A stretch of DNA of 64,000 bases from Globisporangium splendens. Lineage: Eukaryota; Oomycota; Peronosporomycetes; Pythiales; Pythiaceae. Made by a program: the position numbers and the translations under genes. Location of the stretch: NCBI GenBank assembly GCA_006386115.1, contig VFIW01000044.1:248001-312000 (forward strand), written 5' to 3'. Under the pieces are notes generated by a model. The model worked only from the letters and a program-made list of their open reading frames with translations, was not told the DNA's origin and made no database searches. Below are positions 43,172-53,984 of the stretch, piece after piece; within the stretch, counting starts at the first letter, position 1; each line of letters begins with the position of its first letter.

Positions 43172-43606
43172 CTATGGCACGACCTTGAGCCCCATGGACT
43201 TGGCCGAGCCGATGAGGCTCTTGCACAGCGACTCGAGGTCGATGTAGCTCACGTTGTCGTCCTGCTGCTTGACCTTGGCGATCTCGTAGATCTGGCGCAG
43301 GCTCACGGACCCGATCACCTGCTGCCCCGCGGTCGCCGAGCCCTGCGTGATGCCAGCGGCGCGCTTGAGGAACCACGACGACGGCGGCGTCTTGATGTCG
43401 AACTTGAACGTGCGGTCCGCGTACGCCGTGAGCACGACGGGGATCGGGATGTTGTCGATGTGCTTGACCGTGCGGTCGTTGAACGCGCGGCAGAACTCCA
43501 TCATGTTGACACCGAGCGGACCGAGCGCCTGACCGATCGCGGGCGACGGACTCGCCTTGCCGGCCAACACGCGGAGACGCACAACACCCTTGACAGTAGC
43601 CGACAT
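43172..43606 (-). CDS. Mitochondrial ribosomal protein uL11 (L11)
   Basis: 144 residues from the ATG at 43606; the frame is open to 43639 but bacterial-type L11 similarity starts with SATVKGVVRLRVLAGKA. Family marks: SPSPAIGQALGPLGVNMMEF, DRTFKFDIKTPPSSWFLKRAAG and SLIGSAKSMGLKV. This is the bacterial/organellar type, not cytosolic eL12/uL11, so it belongs to the mitochondrial large subunit, where L11 forms the GTPase-associated stalk base with rRNA. It is convergent with the kinase gene (260 bp apart). No long presequence is seen; L11 may use internal targeting, or an upstream exon was missed. Confidence 0.88.
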   Translation of the reverse strand: MSATVKGVVRLRVLAGKASPSPAIGQALGPLGVNMMEFCRAFNDRTVKHIDNIPIPVVLTAYADRTFKFDIKTPPSSWFLKRAAGITQGSATAGQQVIGSVSLRQIYEIAKVKQQDDNVSYIDLESLCKSLIGSAKSMGLKVVP

Positions 43607-44096
43607 TGCTTGTTTATTCCTGCGCCAGTATGCATACAACGAGGTTTAGAACGTGTGCATGTGCGTCAGATAAAGGGCAACATGCTGCTATGCACGCAGC
43701 AGGCACAGCGCGCGCTCTGGAGACAGCGACAGCGTCCCACGCAAGCGTCCATCAACGCACCTTTTGCTTCTTGACGGACGGACTGCCACTCAATAACCGC
43801 GCCACAAAACAATGGCAGTGGGGGCTACTATTCGAATTAACGCCAATTATACGTATTTACAGCCAATCCAGACCTTTTCTGAGCTGGGTTCCTGTTTATT
43901 TTAGCCTTTAAGAGCAACCTGTTTGATAATGGACCTGTTACATTGGTTGAAAAGAAAAGACTTTTCAACCTATTACTCCTTTATTTGAGCCAGTAAAACG
44001 CATCTGTATGTTCGTCCACGGTTTTGATTGGTTGAAAGCAAATAATAGCACAAGTGCAACTCGCCCACATAAAGAAGAAAAGAGAAGGAAGCAAGG
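43607..44096. other. Intergenic, divergent promoter of uL11 and the FIT2-like gene
   Basis: No gene seen; AT-rich between about 43850 and 44050. Confidence 0.5.
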
Positions 44097-45201
44097 ATGA
44101 TGGAGGCGCCGAGCAGGGAGGTGCGCTTCACGGCCGCGCAGCAGGCGGTCGTGACGCTCGAGAAGATCCGCGCGCAGGGTGCGTTCGTGGCCGTCAACGT
44201 GCTGCTGCTGCTGCTCATGCTGTACACGTCCTACCGCTTCCCGAGCAAGTACATGCGCGTCACGGGCGAGTACGTCGCGCATTCCGCATTTTCTCTATCT
44301 CTCTTTGTTCGCCTATGTATGGGTGTATATGCGTATAGCTAACGCTTACCTGTTCCTCGTTGTTTATGTACAGATGTGAGTCCAACTGGCTGGCGTTGGA
44401 CTCCAAGCAGGGGTCGCACGAGATCATCTGCTGCGACGCCAAGAAAGGCTTCCACAGCGTGCCGTGCTACAGGGGCATGGACCTCACCCACGTGCTGTCA
44501 TCCACGCAGGTATGCTTATATTATGTGACGCTGTATGGAGTGCGTGTTCGTTATGGAATGCACGTCCAACGCTTCTATCTGTGTGCGCGTATATTATCGT
44601 TTAGGGTGCGTGGGTGATCCCGATGACGGCGCTGATCTTCAACTACGTGGCGATGATTTTGGGTCCGAATGCGTCGCTGCCGCGCGTGCGTGTGCTCGTG
44701 CGTCGTGCGCTGTTGTACATGTTCGTGATGTTCGTGCGCACGTTTGTGCTCTACGTCGGGTTCAACGAGATCGAGCGGAGACTCGTGCGTATCTTTGTCG
44801 GCGACCACGATCATTCGTGCTGGTACGCGCCGTTGCGCCGCAACAAGCGCTGTCTACCGCATTTCGACCATTCGGACCACGTGGTGCTCTTGGTGTCGCA
44901 CTACCTGGCGATCTCGATCTTTGAATGGTTTGCGCTCAGCATCGAGAGCCCCATGCGCAGTGTCAAGAAGGTCGTGCTGCAGTGCTGGATCCTGCTCATC
45001 GCGTTCATCGCGACGTATACGCTGTTTTTCACGGCATCATTCTTCCACAACGCGATGGAGAACGTCGTCGCGCTGCTTGTCGCTCAGGTGTGTATCATGC
45101 TGCCATTGTACTTGCTCTCGCAGGACCGCTTCGCCAAGGTGAAGACCCTGCAGCTCAAGTACTTCGTGCTGCCGCCTGTGGATGGTCTCAAAGCCGAATG
45201 A
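44097..45201 (+). CDS. FIT2-like multipass ER membrane protein, three exons
   Basis: Exons 44097-44269, 44374-44509 and 44605-45201, 301 residues. About six hydrophobic segments can be seen (for example FVAVNVLLLLLMLY, WVIPMTALIFNYVAMIL, VLQCWILLIAFIATYTLFF). Two histidine motifs resemble the active site of fat storage-inducing transmembrane (FIT) proteins, acyl-CoA diphosphatases of the ER that support lipid-droplet formation: FDHSDHVVLLVSHYL with His195, and TASFFHNAMENVVALL with His251 just before the last membrane segment. Overall similarity is modest, so the family call is tentative; a plain uncharacterised membrane protein remains possible. A decayed copy of the last exon lies at 53985-54170. 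Confidence 0.6.
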
Positions 45202-45651
45202 ATCGAGGCTGGCGATCTGGTCGAGGGAGAGGATAGGGAAGGTCTGCTTCAAGGTCTAGATCGCGAGCTCGACGCTGCAATTCGTGAAAAGGAGGCAGAA
45301 GGAAAAGAAGAACGTGATCACAGTTGGAGTATCGATGTGACGGATGATGCCGATGATTTCCAGGAACGCGGCACAGTGCGACGGACGATGCAAGCTGGGA
45401 GAGCAGGAGGATTCGTAAACGAAGCGAACGGTATATAGACGCAGAGTAAAGAAAGAGACGACAAGGTTTTGTGTATGGATGCATGGTGCATTTGCCCTGA
45501 TAAAGTAAGACACACGTGGTTGTCTTAACCCCCCATGCTTCATGCCGTTATATGGTGTTCGTGCTGCTTTGATGATGCTACAGTTGGAAGGACAACGAGG
45601 AAGGAGAGAAAACGGGAAAGGGAATCGCAGAACGCATATGCAGCCTTGGCA
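45202..45651. other. Intergenic, FIT2-like 3' flank to actin fragment
   Basis: The first 100 bp resemble the flank of the decayed copy near 54000. No gene. Confidence 0.4.
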
Positions 45652-45918
45652 ATGGACGAAGATGTGACGGCAGTGGTGATCGACAATGGCTCAGGTATGT
45701 GTAAAGCCGGTTTCGCTGGAGATGATGCGCCGCGCGCTGTGTTCCCATCGATCGTGGGTCGTCCGAAGCACTTGGGAATCATGGTCGGCATGAACCAGAA
45801 AGACGCCTATGTTGGCGACGAAGCGCAGTCGAAGCGCGGCGTGCTGACACTGCGGTACCCCTTGAAACGATTTGGAAATATCCTCACAGAATTTGTCTCA
45901 ACGTCCTCCTGGGAGTAG
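45652..45918 (+). pseudogene. Truncated actin copy
   Basis: The first about 70 residues are clearly actin ([20 protein letters not shown], then the region up to LTLRYP at 45860). They differ from the complete gene at several positions, so this derives from a distinct actin paralogue. After 45860 the frame runs into unrelated sequence and stops at 45918. It lacks subdomains 3 and 4 and cannot form actin. A fragment of the ABHD hydrolase follows 180 bp later. Confidence 0.88.
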
Positions 45919-46042
45919 CTGCGACTACCAACATTGCACAGAATCAGCGATCCTGATGTAGAATGGTCGATTACCTGATTGTTTTCGGGAGAAACGATTA
46001 TGAAATCCAGTACTCCCCTTTGAGTCCGCGACGACCTACAGC

Positions 46043-46474
46043 TTGCTTGCTTCTCTTCTTGACGAGTGCTTCACGCGCATCGTCTTCGGCTACGAGAGCA
46101 TGGCGGCGTTCCAACAGGATGCGTCGTCGAGTACGCGGCTCGGCCACGTCGCCGTGCCGTTGCTGTGCGTGAACGCCGAGGACGATCCGATCGTGGTCTC
46201 GATCCCGAGCGTCGAGCAGGTGCATGTGAGCCCGAATACTATTTTGTGCACGACGAGATCGGTCGGCCACTTGGCGTTCTGCGAAAGTGTGTACGACCAG
46301 AACGGCATCGAGTGTGCTACTGCTGCTGAGAAATCATCTAAAAAGGCATCGACGCACTTTAACAGCACTGAGAGACGTCCATTGCGCATGTGGTCGCCGC
46401 GCATGATCACAGAGTTTGCCGAGAGCGTGCGCCTTCAACATGCCGAGAACCAGAGGAAGAAGATGGGCATGTAG
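46043..46474 (+). pseudogene. C-terminal fragment of an ABHD-type hydrolase
   Basis: It matches the last exon of the hydrolase genes: FTRIVFGYESMAAF, AVPLLCVNAEDDPI with the catalytic Asp, SVGHLAFCES with the catalytic His, and MITEFAESVR near the end. By eye it is closer to the gene at 32443 than to the two inverted copies. The nucleophile-bearing exons are missing. Confidence 0.8.
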
Positions 46475-46612
46475 CCACACAGCGCTCCGGTGGTCGACAC
46501 ACATCAATATACTCAAGTAGAATAATGTAGAATTGAAGGAATGGATTAAAGAGGTGAATTGAGCGATTGCAATGCTCCTTCGCTATTGCCGAGCTTTCTC
46601 GGGAGAAGCAAC

Positions 46613-47203
46613 ATGGTGAGGCTATTTTGCGCGATTGTCGGCAAGAGAACGATCGTCTCCCTCGACATTGGTGACGAGGAATCAGTTGGAGATTTGAAGG
46701 ACTTCATCCAGGAGTTAGCAGGGCTGGATCACGCATCACAAAATCTTGGTCTGTATTTGACGAAGCGAGATGGACGACAAGATCGCGCATAGATGACCAC
46801 GGCAGACCCAGATTATGCAGAGCTTTCACGCGGCGACGAGCGCGTCAAAGCGACATACCTAACGAGTGGCATGCTGTTGGATCCGACGTGGCCGATAGAG
46901 GATTATTTCGACGGTGCGCCAAGCAGGAAAGTGATTCACGTGCTGGTGGAGCGCTCCGACGATAGGTCGACCACGAGTAACTTGCGCGGGGCAGCAGAGG
47001 GAACACCAAGTATCACCAACCAAGCTACAAATGGAGCTGAAGCTATCGGAGGGATGACTGCCGCTAAGGATTTTGCAATAGGACAGTCGGGAAAGCCATC
47101 TTCACTACAAACGCAGGGTTGGCAGCGGTGGCCGTTCTCTTATCTCTCAGAATTGGCTCACGCGAGGGAAGCAGCGAACCTGGAGACGAAGAAAGACGTT
47201 TGA
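46613..47203 (+). pseudogene. Crinkler (CRN)-type effector header, interrupted
   Basis: From the ATG at 46613 the sequence opens MVRLFCAIVG, the typical start of the ubiquitin-like header of oomycete Crinklers, host-cell-targeted effectors. LGLYLTKRDG stands where the LxLFLAK motif is expected, and DPTWPIEDYF with IHVLVERS corresponds to the end of the header (DWL region and HVLV motif). An in-frame TAG at 46790-46792 splits the header. After IHVLVE only about 80 residues of low-complexity sequence follow and no recognised C-terminal effector domain. This is therefore a broken or relic gene. It sits in the duplicated, rearranged part of the window. Confidence 0.75.
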
Positions 47204-47439
47204 CGCTCGCGGTGATCCAATTATGTTTGCATCTGCTTGAAATTGCGCAAATGTCATCGACATCTTCTCCTACGTCCGCAAAAGGGTATAAGTTCTGTGA
47301 TGAGCAGTAGTCGCATTACTACTAACCACGCAAATTGTTTTAATTACGCTGAAGAGGAGTAAACCTGGACAATGATGTTGCTCCATTTTGCGGCAGCCAA
47401 CTTGTCGACGCACGATGCGCGGATAATGCAGTGGCCGCT

Positions 47440-49420
47440 ACTCGCACTTTACTTTTCACTCGCGACTCGGCAGCATGGGGCTCGTGAGCAGCAGATTCGG
47501 TGCTCCCATTGGAGTACGTACAAAAAACCATCTTGTGATATGTCTCGTGCAGTCAACAGACTAATGCTCGTGCAAATGCTGCCTGCTCAATGTCGACAGC
47601 AGAACGAATGGCTGTTCTCGCTGGCATTGGTCGTGCTGGGCTACCACGCGATGCCGAAACTCAAATGGCTCTCCCGCCTGCTGCACTACAAACTCACGGC
47701 CGAGACACCGCAGCTCGTGTACAAGCAGACGTTGCAGAACGAGAAGCTGCTCGAGCGCTGCGTGACCATGAGTACGTTCTTCACTTTGCTTGCTGCACCT
47801 CGACCCCTGCATGACGAAATGTATCTGCCGTGGTGCTCATATATGGTGTGCATGTGCTTGTATGTAGCGAAACGAAAGTATTATCCGCCGTGGTACTTGT
47901 TCAATGGGTACGTCGACGCGAGTTTTTGTCTCTAATTAGGCTGGAGCAATTGCATGAGTGCTCACTTTTCGACGCTATACATCGCTTCGTACTGCGGTTA
48001 CAGCCACCTGCAGACCGTGAAGCTCTCGATCGCGAATGAACAGGAGAAACACCCGGCGATCCCGTACGAGCGCCAGATTCTGGATATGCCGGACGGAGGC
48101 ATCGTGTCGCTGGATTGGGCGCTGCCGTCTCGAGAGGATGGAACCATTCCATCGGTGCGAGAGATCAACCCCGACAAGCGCACGGTCATCATTCTGCCTG
48201 GACTTACGAGCGGGAGCGGCGAGTTGTATATCCGTAATGCAGTGGCTGAGTTGGTGGATCGTGGCTGGCAGGTGGTCGTGATGAATGCTCGTGGCTGTGC
48301 GAACACTCCGCTCAAGACTGCGCATGTGAGTCTTCTATGAGTGATTGCCATGGTGAATTCTAGTGATGCCTAAGTTGTATACGTACGTGTGTGAGTTGGC
48401 AATGACAGTTCTTCAGCTCTGGCTACACCGACGATCTTCGCTCGACGGTGAAATATCTGCGCGCAAAGTACAATTTCGAGAACGAAGCATTCGTCGGTCT
48501 CGGGTTCTCGATGGGTGCAAATGTGCTGGTCAAGTACCTCGGCGAAGAGAAAGAGAATGCGGGACTAACTGCTGGCATCTCCGTGGGCAACCCATTCGAG
48601 CTCACGATCTGCTCGGCCAACTTTGGTAACAGCTTGTTCAACCGTCTGACGTACGACAAGGCGATCAGTGGGAATCTCAAGGAGCTCTTCCTCGAGAAGG
48701 TAATCACTTTAGACTCGTCAAGATCACACACACACAAAGAGACGTCCTCATGCTGAAATGCCTCTTTGAACTACGACAGAGCAATGCCCATGAGATGTTC
48801 CAAGGCTATCCTGGCGTCGATATCCCAGCAGTGAAAACGGCAACAACGATTCGCGAGTTCGACCACTTTGTCACGCGCGTCGTGTTCAAGTACCCGACCG
48901 TGGATCATTACTATTCCGACGCGTCGTCCATCAAGAAACTGCAGGATGTGACAGTCCCACTGCTTTGTGTTAGTGCCAAGGATGATCCCATCAGCATCGT
49001 CGTGCCCGAGCCAGACCAGGTCAAGTCAAATCCAAACGTGATCCTGTGTGTGACGAAAGCTGGCGGTCACTTGGGCTTCTTTGAAAGCGACTTCGATCCA
49101 CGAGCCAGCACAAACAAGGATCACAAGTCGTCTTCCCGAACTCGCAAAGGAAGCAAGAGTGGGCTGAAAATGTGGTCTGCGAGGGTGATTGCTGAGTTTG
49201 CGGAAAGCATTTTTGCCCACGAGTTGGAAAGAAAGCAGAAGCAGTAAGGTGCTGATAGACACAACACAAGAGCAAGTAAATGAGATGGTGAGCCACTCAG
49301 ACTGAGGCGTGTTGTAAATGGCTCTAATAGATTTGTGCCTGCCGAGTGATGGCATTGTTTGGTCGTACTCATCTGTAATGTGGAGACTTGAGTGTCAGGC
49401 ATCATCCAGACTGAGCATTT
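47440..49420 (+). repeat. Inverted duplication, left arm (right arm about 51690-53670)
   Basis: The arms contain complete hydrolase genes plus about 150 bp of 3' flank: the text around GAGATGGTGAG, CACTCAGACTGAGGCGT and CTCTAATAGATTTG occurs in both. Identity is high in exons and lower in introns. The 2.3 kb spacer holds the Gag-like gene. Confidence 0.75.
47475..49247 (+). CDS. ABHD1/3-like hydrolase, copy 1 of an inverted pair
   Basis: Exons 47475-47513, 47603-47771, 47868-47907, 48004-48325, 48409-48699 and 48780-49247, 442 residues, with the same intron positions as the gene at 32443. A hydrophobic segment lies near the N-terminus (WLFSLALVVLGY). NGHLQTV, LPGLTSGSGELYIR and the triad are present: Ser224 in GLGFSMGANV, Asp in SAKDDPI, His in AGGHLGFFE. 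The role would be that of a membrane-bound lipid esterase, by family. A nearly identical copy faces it at 51807-53637. It starts 270 bp after the Crinkler relic. Confidence 0.88.
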
Positions 49421-50076
49421 CTGTGGCTCCGTGCAAGGACCGCCATGGTCTGCACTACATACTCGACTTTGCAGGCGCTCACGCAACTACGCTTTCTCGT
49501 GAAAGCATCAACCTTTTGCTTTAGGATTTGCTTTTCACTGCAGGAATTGTCATGACGTTAGCCTCAAGTGCACTTTGGAATCTACCATTGCGTTGAAGTT
49601 GGGTGACGTGCTACCAAATGTACCTATCATTCCCACATCAGTTGTCGGGAAGAGGTCCTACTGCAAAGCAGGCTGAGTAAATAAACGAAAGCAACACCGT
49701 CAATCTCTGCTGTCTGCTCGATCTGTTTGACAGCACTTCAGCGACTGCGAAGACGTCCTCATTCGGCATTGTTTACTTCAAAACGACCCTTAAACTAATC
49801 AATATCTTTGTGTCATGCAAACAATTGCATGTTGTATGCTACACACTAAAGAGGATCCAAATCTCAATACATCCTGCAAAAGGGGTCTACTCGATGTTCT
49901 GATGCAATCTGTCAGTGTCTTTCCCTCCATATAGTAGCTAATGAGATCAATTGTACTACAACATTTCATTCCACATGTTTGGAAATAGTGCTAAACCCCC
50001 TATATGATTGTTATCGACGTCAGTAGCGCAACCATGCCAGCCACCACACAAGGGCAAAACGTCACAGGGAGGAACA
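49248..50076. other. Intergenic between hydrolase copy 1 and the Gag-like gene
   Basis: AT-rich, no gene seen apart from the duplicated 3' flank up to about 49420. Confidence 0.45.
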
Positions 50077-50093
50077 GCTCATTCCCCGTCGTT
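50077..50093 (+). promoter_or_regulatory. Initiator-like motif before the Gag-like gene
   Basis: GCTCATTCCCCGTCGTT matches the oomycete initiator core and lies directly before the ATG at 50098. This implies a very short leader; it could also be chance. Confidence 0.45.
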
Positions 50094-50097
50094 GAAT

Positions 50098-51483
50098 ATG
50101 AGCGCTGCTGCTGCTGGTGCCGCTGCATGGGACCCCCAGTGGAACCTGCGTGCGCCTTCGTCCTCAAATGGCGCGAACAGCTACGCGTGCTGGAAGCGCC
50201 GCGTGCAGGCGTTCCTGGAGGCCGAGAGCGTGTGGGAGGTTGTGTCCGAGAGCGTGGCGTTCGACGAGACGTGGCCGCTGCCCAAGCAGCTCGAGTTCAT
50301 CCAGAAGGACAAGCTCGGCGTGCATCTGCTGTTCACGACGCTGCACGACAGCGTGCTGCGGCGCATCGACCAGCGCGAGTGCAACCGCTCGTGGCTCATC
50401 GTCAAGCGTATCGACGCGCTCTTCGCCGAGCACCGTATGAAAGCCGTGCGCTGCGCGCGCCGCGAGTTCCTCACGCTCAACTTTGACGCGTTTGTGCAGC
50501 AACAGCGTAGAATTGGTAGTGGTAGCGAGGAGGAAGATGCGATGCAACTGTTCATCTGCAGAGTGCGGGACGCAGCAGACGCGCTGTTCCGACTGCAGGG
50601 GAGACACCGCGGCGGTCCAGACGACGACGACGCGATGCTGGACGATGAAAAGATGTACCAATTGCTGGACGCGCTCCCCGAGTCGTGGGCGCCATTCATT
50701 GCGCAGGAGTGTGAGTCCCGGGGCGACCTCACGTGGCAGAGTCTGCAGACGAAAGTGCTGCGCGAATATGGCAAGCGGTGCGAGGAGAGCTTGCGCAGTC
50801 GGCTCTTGCAGGGGAGTGGGAATGGGGGCAATAGTGCGACTTCGACGAGCACCGCGATCGTCGCGGTCAACACGGTTGCATCGCCGGCAGGTAATAGGGT
50901 GGTGAGTGGTGCTGGTACCAACAGCCAGCAAGAGGCGTTGCCATCAGAGCGCCATGAGGCAAATGATGACAGAGGAGGATCCGCTGCTCCTGCTGTCTTC
51001 GCGAGTCCGATGCGGACAGCCAAGACGGAGCCAACAGCTCACTTCCACGCTCCTCCTCCTTCTCACCAACTCCACCAAGAGAACCATTACGATCTTCGGT
51101 CGGACGAGGAATCCATGGGCAGCGCAGTGTTTGATTTCGTGGGACAGCCTCCACCGCCGCAGCATCAGCATCCAAGTCAGCACCAACAGCAGCAGGAGCC
51201 GTACCAACAACACCAGCCGCAACAGCAACAGTACCACCATCCGTCTCAAGACCAGCAGCAGTTCGACCACGCGCGACCAAAGTATAACAACAACCGCAAC
51301 CCAAATTATCCTCGTCACGGGAATAATCGACGGGACCGCGATCCTCGCAACCAACCATACGGTCGACCGCCGAACAGCGGCCAGAAAACGTGTTTCTACT
51401 GCGCGGAACCGGGCCATACGGCGCACCAGTGTCAGCTCAAGCGGATGCACATGGGCGAGCGCAAGAAAAACAATCTGCCGTGA
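50098..51483 (+). CDS. Stand-alone Copia-type Gag-like protein with CCHC zinc knuckle
   Basis: 461 residues, uninterrupted. I start at 50098 because an initiator motif precedes it, although the frame is open to 50008. Residues 20-230 have the layout of Copia-type Gag (UBN2/DUF4219): YACWKRRVQAFLEAESVWEVV, IQKDKLGVHLLFTTLHDSVL, AHRxxAxR-type AEHRMKAVRCARREF, and LLDALPESWAPFIAQ. A long Gln/His/Pro-rich segment follows, then a zinc knuckle CFYCAEPGHTAHQC near the C-terminus. No LTRs, protease, integrase or RT lie within 1.5 kb on either side, and base composition is host-like. This is a candidate domesticated Gag gene; RNA binding or capsid-like assembly is inferred. Alternatively it is a relic whose pol was deleted. 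Confidence 0.75.
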   Translation: MSAAAAGAAAWDPQWNLRAPSSSNGANSYACWKRRVQAFLEAESVWEVVSESVAFDETWPLPKQLEFIQKDKLGVHLLFTTLHDSVLRRIDQRECNRSWLIVKRIDALFAEHRMKAVRCARREFLTLNFDAFVQQQRRIGSGSEEEDAMQLFICRVRDAADALFRLQGRHRGGPDDDDAMLDDEKMYQLLDALPESWAPFIAQECESRGDLTWQSLQTKVLREYGKRCEESLRSRLLQGSGNGGNSATSTSTAIVAVNTVASPAGNRVVSGAGTNSQQEALPSERHEANDDRGGSAAPAVFASPMRTAKTEPTAHFHAPPPSHQLHQENHYDLRSDEESMGSAVFDFVGQPPPPQHQHPSQHQQQQEPYQQHQPQQQQYHHPSQDQQQFDHARPKYNNNRNPNYPRHGNNRRDRDPRNQPYGRPPNSGQKTCFYCAEPGHTAHQCQLKRMHMGERKKNNLP

Positions 51484-51806
51484 GAGAAGCGAGTGCCTGG
51501 AGCAATAGAGAAGATAGAGTGTTACGAATTGGAGGTGCCGCACGTAATATACCAAGTGTGTTTATCTTTATGGACGCTCTTGAACACTGAGAAGTGAATG
51601 GAGTGGATTGCACAATACGTGAGCATCAGATTGGACGTTAATCTGGCACAAGCGCATTGAGAACTCCTTTCCTGGCACCGCTAATTCGTCACTTGGCAGG
51701 CGCAAATCTATTAGAGCCACTATGGCCAAAGTGACTTTACAATACGCCTCAGTCTGAGTGACTCACCATCTCATTTACTTGCTCTTGCATTATGCCCATC
51801 AGCACC

Positions 51807-53637
51807 TTACTGCTTCTGCTTTCTTTCCAACTCGTGGGCAAAAATGCTTTCAGCAAATTCAGCAATCACCCTCGCAGACCACATTTTCAGCCCACTCTTG
51901 CTTTCTTTGCGAGTTCGAGAAGACGAGTTGTGCTCCTTGTTTGTATTGGCTTCAGGATCGAAGTCGCTTTCAAAGAAGCCCAAGTGGCCGCCAGCTTTCG
52001 TCACACACAGAATCACGTTTGGGTTCGAATGGACCTGGTCTGGCTCGGGCACGACGATGCTGATGGGGTCGTCCTTGGCACTGAGACAAAGCAACGGCAC
52101 TGTCACGTCTTGAAGTTTCTTGATGGACGACGCGTCGGAATAGTAGTGATCCACTGTCGGGTATTTGAATGCGACACGCGTGAGGACGTGGTCGAACTCG
52201 CGAACCGTTGTTGCCTTTTCCACTGCTGGGATGTCGACGCCAGGATAGCCTTGGAACATCTCATGAGCATTACTCTGTAAGCATAGAGGGTGCACGACGT
52301 GAGTACCATAATCATTTCTCTCATAAGCCTAAGCGCTCGAGACGAATCCGCATTACCTTCTCGAAGAAGAGCGCCTTGAGGTTCCCGTTGATCGCCTTGT
52401 CGTACGTCAGACGGTTAAACAAACTGCCACCGAAATTGGCCGAGCAAATCACGAGATCGAACGGGTTGCCCACGGAGATACCCGCCGTCAATCCCGCGTT
52501 CTCTTTCTCTTCGCCGAGGTACTTGACCAGCACATTCGAACCCATCGAGAACCCGAGACCGACGAATGCTTCGTTCTCGAAATTGTACTTTGCGCGCAGA
52601 TATTTCACCGTCGAGCAAAGATCGTCGGTGTAGGCACAGCTGAACAACTATCACAACAAACAACACACACATATACAACATTAGCACATATGCATTGCGA
52701 TTGCTCGTGAAAAAAGAGACTCACATGCGCAGTCTTGAGCGGAGTGTTCGCACAGCCACGAGCATTCATCACGACCACCTGCCAGCCACGATCCACCAAC
52801 TCAGCCACTGCATTACGGATATACAACTCGCCACTTCCACCGGTGAGTCCAGGCAGAATGATGACCGTGCGCTTGTCGGGGCTGATCTCTCGCACCGACG
52901 GAATGGTTCCATCCTCTCGAGACGGCAGCGCCCAATCCAGCGACACGATGCCTCCGTCCGGCATATCCAGAATCTGGCGCTCGTACGGGATCGCAGGGTG
53001 TTTCTCCTGTTCATTCGCGATCGAGAGCTTCACGGTCTGCAGATGCCTTTAAACACAAAATGCGCACAGCATACGTCAGAAGTGAGTCAACAATAGCGCC
53101 AACCTAACTAGAGCATTCATTTCGTCGTTGCGTACCCGTTGAACAAGTACCACAACGGATAATACTTTTGCTTCGCTGTATACAAGCACACACACCGCGT
53201 ATTAGCACCACAACAGATACACTTCGCCATGACGCGCCATGTTGAAAAGACGCAGACAAATGCGAAACATCACATAAAAAGAAAGCAAAGCGAAGAACGT
53301 ACTCATGGTCACGCAGCGCTCGAGCAGCTTCTCGTTCTGCAACGTCTGTTTGTACACGAGCTGCGGTGTCTCAGCCGTGAGTTTGTAGTGCAGCAAGCGA
53401 AAGAGCCATTTGAGCTTCGGCATCGCGTGGTAGCTCAGCACGACCAATGCCAGCAAGAACAGCCGCTTGTTCTGTCATTTACACAACAGCACATGAAGCG
53501 TGTACAGAATCACACACAACGGATTAGTCACATCGCTGCTCCACTTCAGCCACTGCCGACAGCAAGACACGCATCAGAGCGCGATGTTGGGTACGCACTC
53601 TGGTGGGGACGGCGAGTCTGCTGCCCACGAGCCCCAT
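51807..53637 (-). CDS. ABHD1/3-like hydrolase, copy 2 of an inverted pair
   Basis: Exons 53637-53599, 53471-53303, 53175-53136, 53046-52725, 52647-52357 and 52274-51807, the same exon lengths as copy 1 (39, 169, 40, 322, 291, 468), 442 residues. The triad is intact: Ser224 in GLGFSMGSNV, Asp in SAKDDPI, His in AGGHLGFFE. Differences from copy 1 are few and conservative (for example MGLVGSRLAVPTR at the N-terminus), so both copies appear functional. The 322-nt exon uses an AAG acceptor where copy 1 uses CAG. Confidence 0.87.
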
Positions 53638-53984
53638 GCTGCCGAGTGTCTTGCCTGCCGCCGCGCTCCCGTCCCTCACGTCGTCGCTCGCGAATGAAAT
53701 GCAAAGTGTGATGATGTCGGCAGTTTTGCGTCAACAATTGGAGTGTCCCTAATTTAGTGAGCGGAGTTATCCTAGCTTTACTGTTTTGCAGATTTGTATC
53801 AGTATGCGGAGTTAGAAGGGACTTGGACTGCGGAGAGAGACGATGATTGAAGTAATCACTATCAATTTCGAGAAAAAACGGATGTAGGTGGGGAGGTGCA
53901 AATATGTCATTGCTGACAAAATACGGACCTAGCTGAAAGTCAACTTCAACTCTTGTGGCAATAACATTGTGGGCATAGCTCTGA
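53638..53984. other. Intergenic after the inverted duplication
   Basis: Nothing recognised. It links hydrolase copy 2 to the FIT2-like fragment. Confidence 0.4.
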
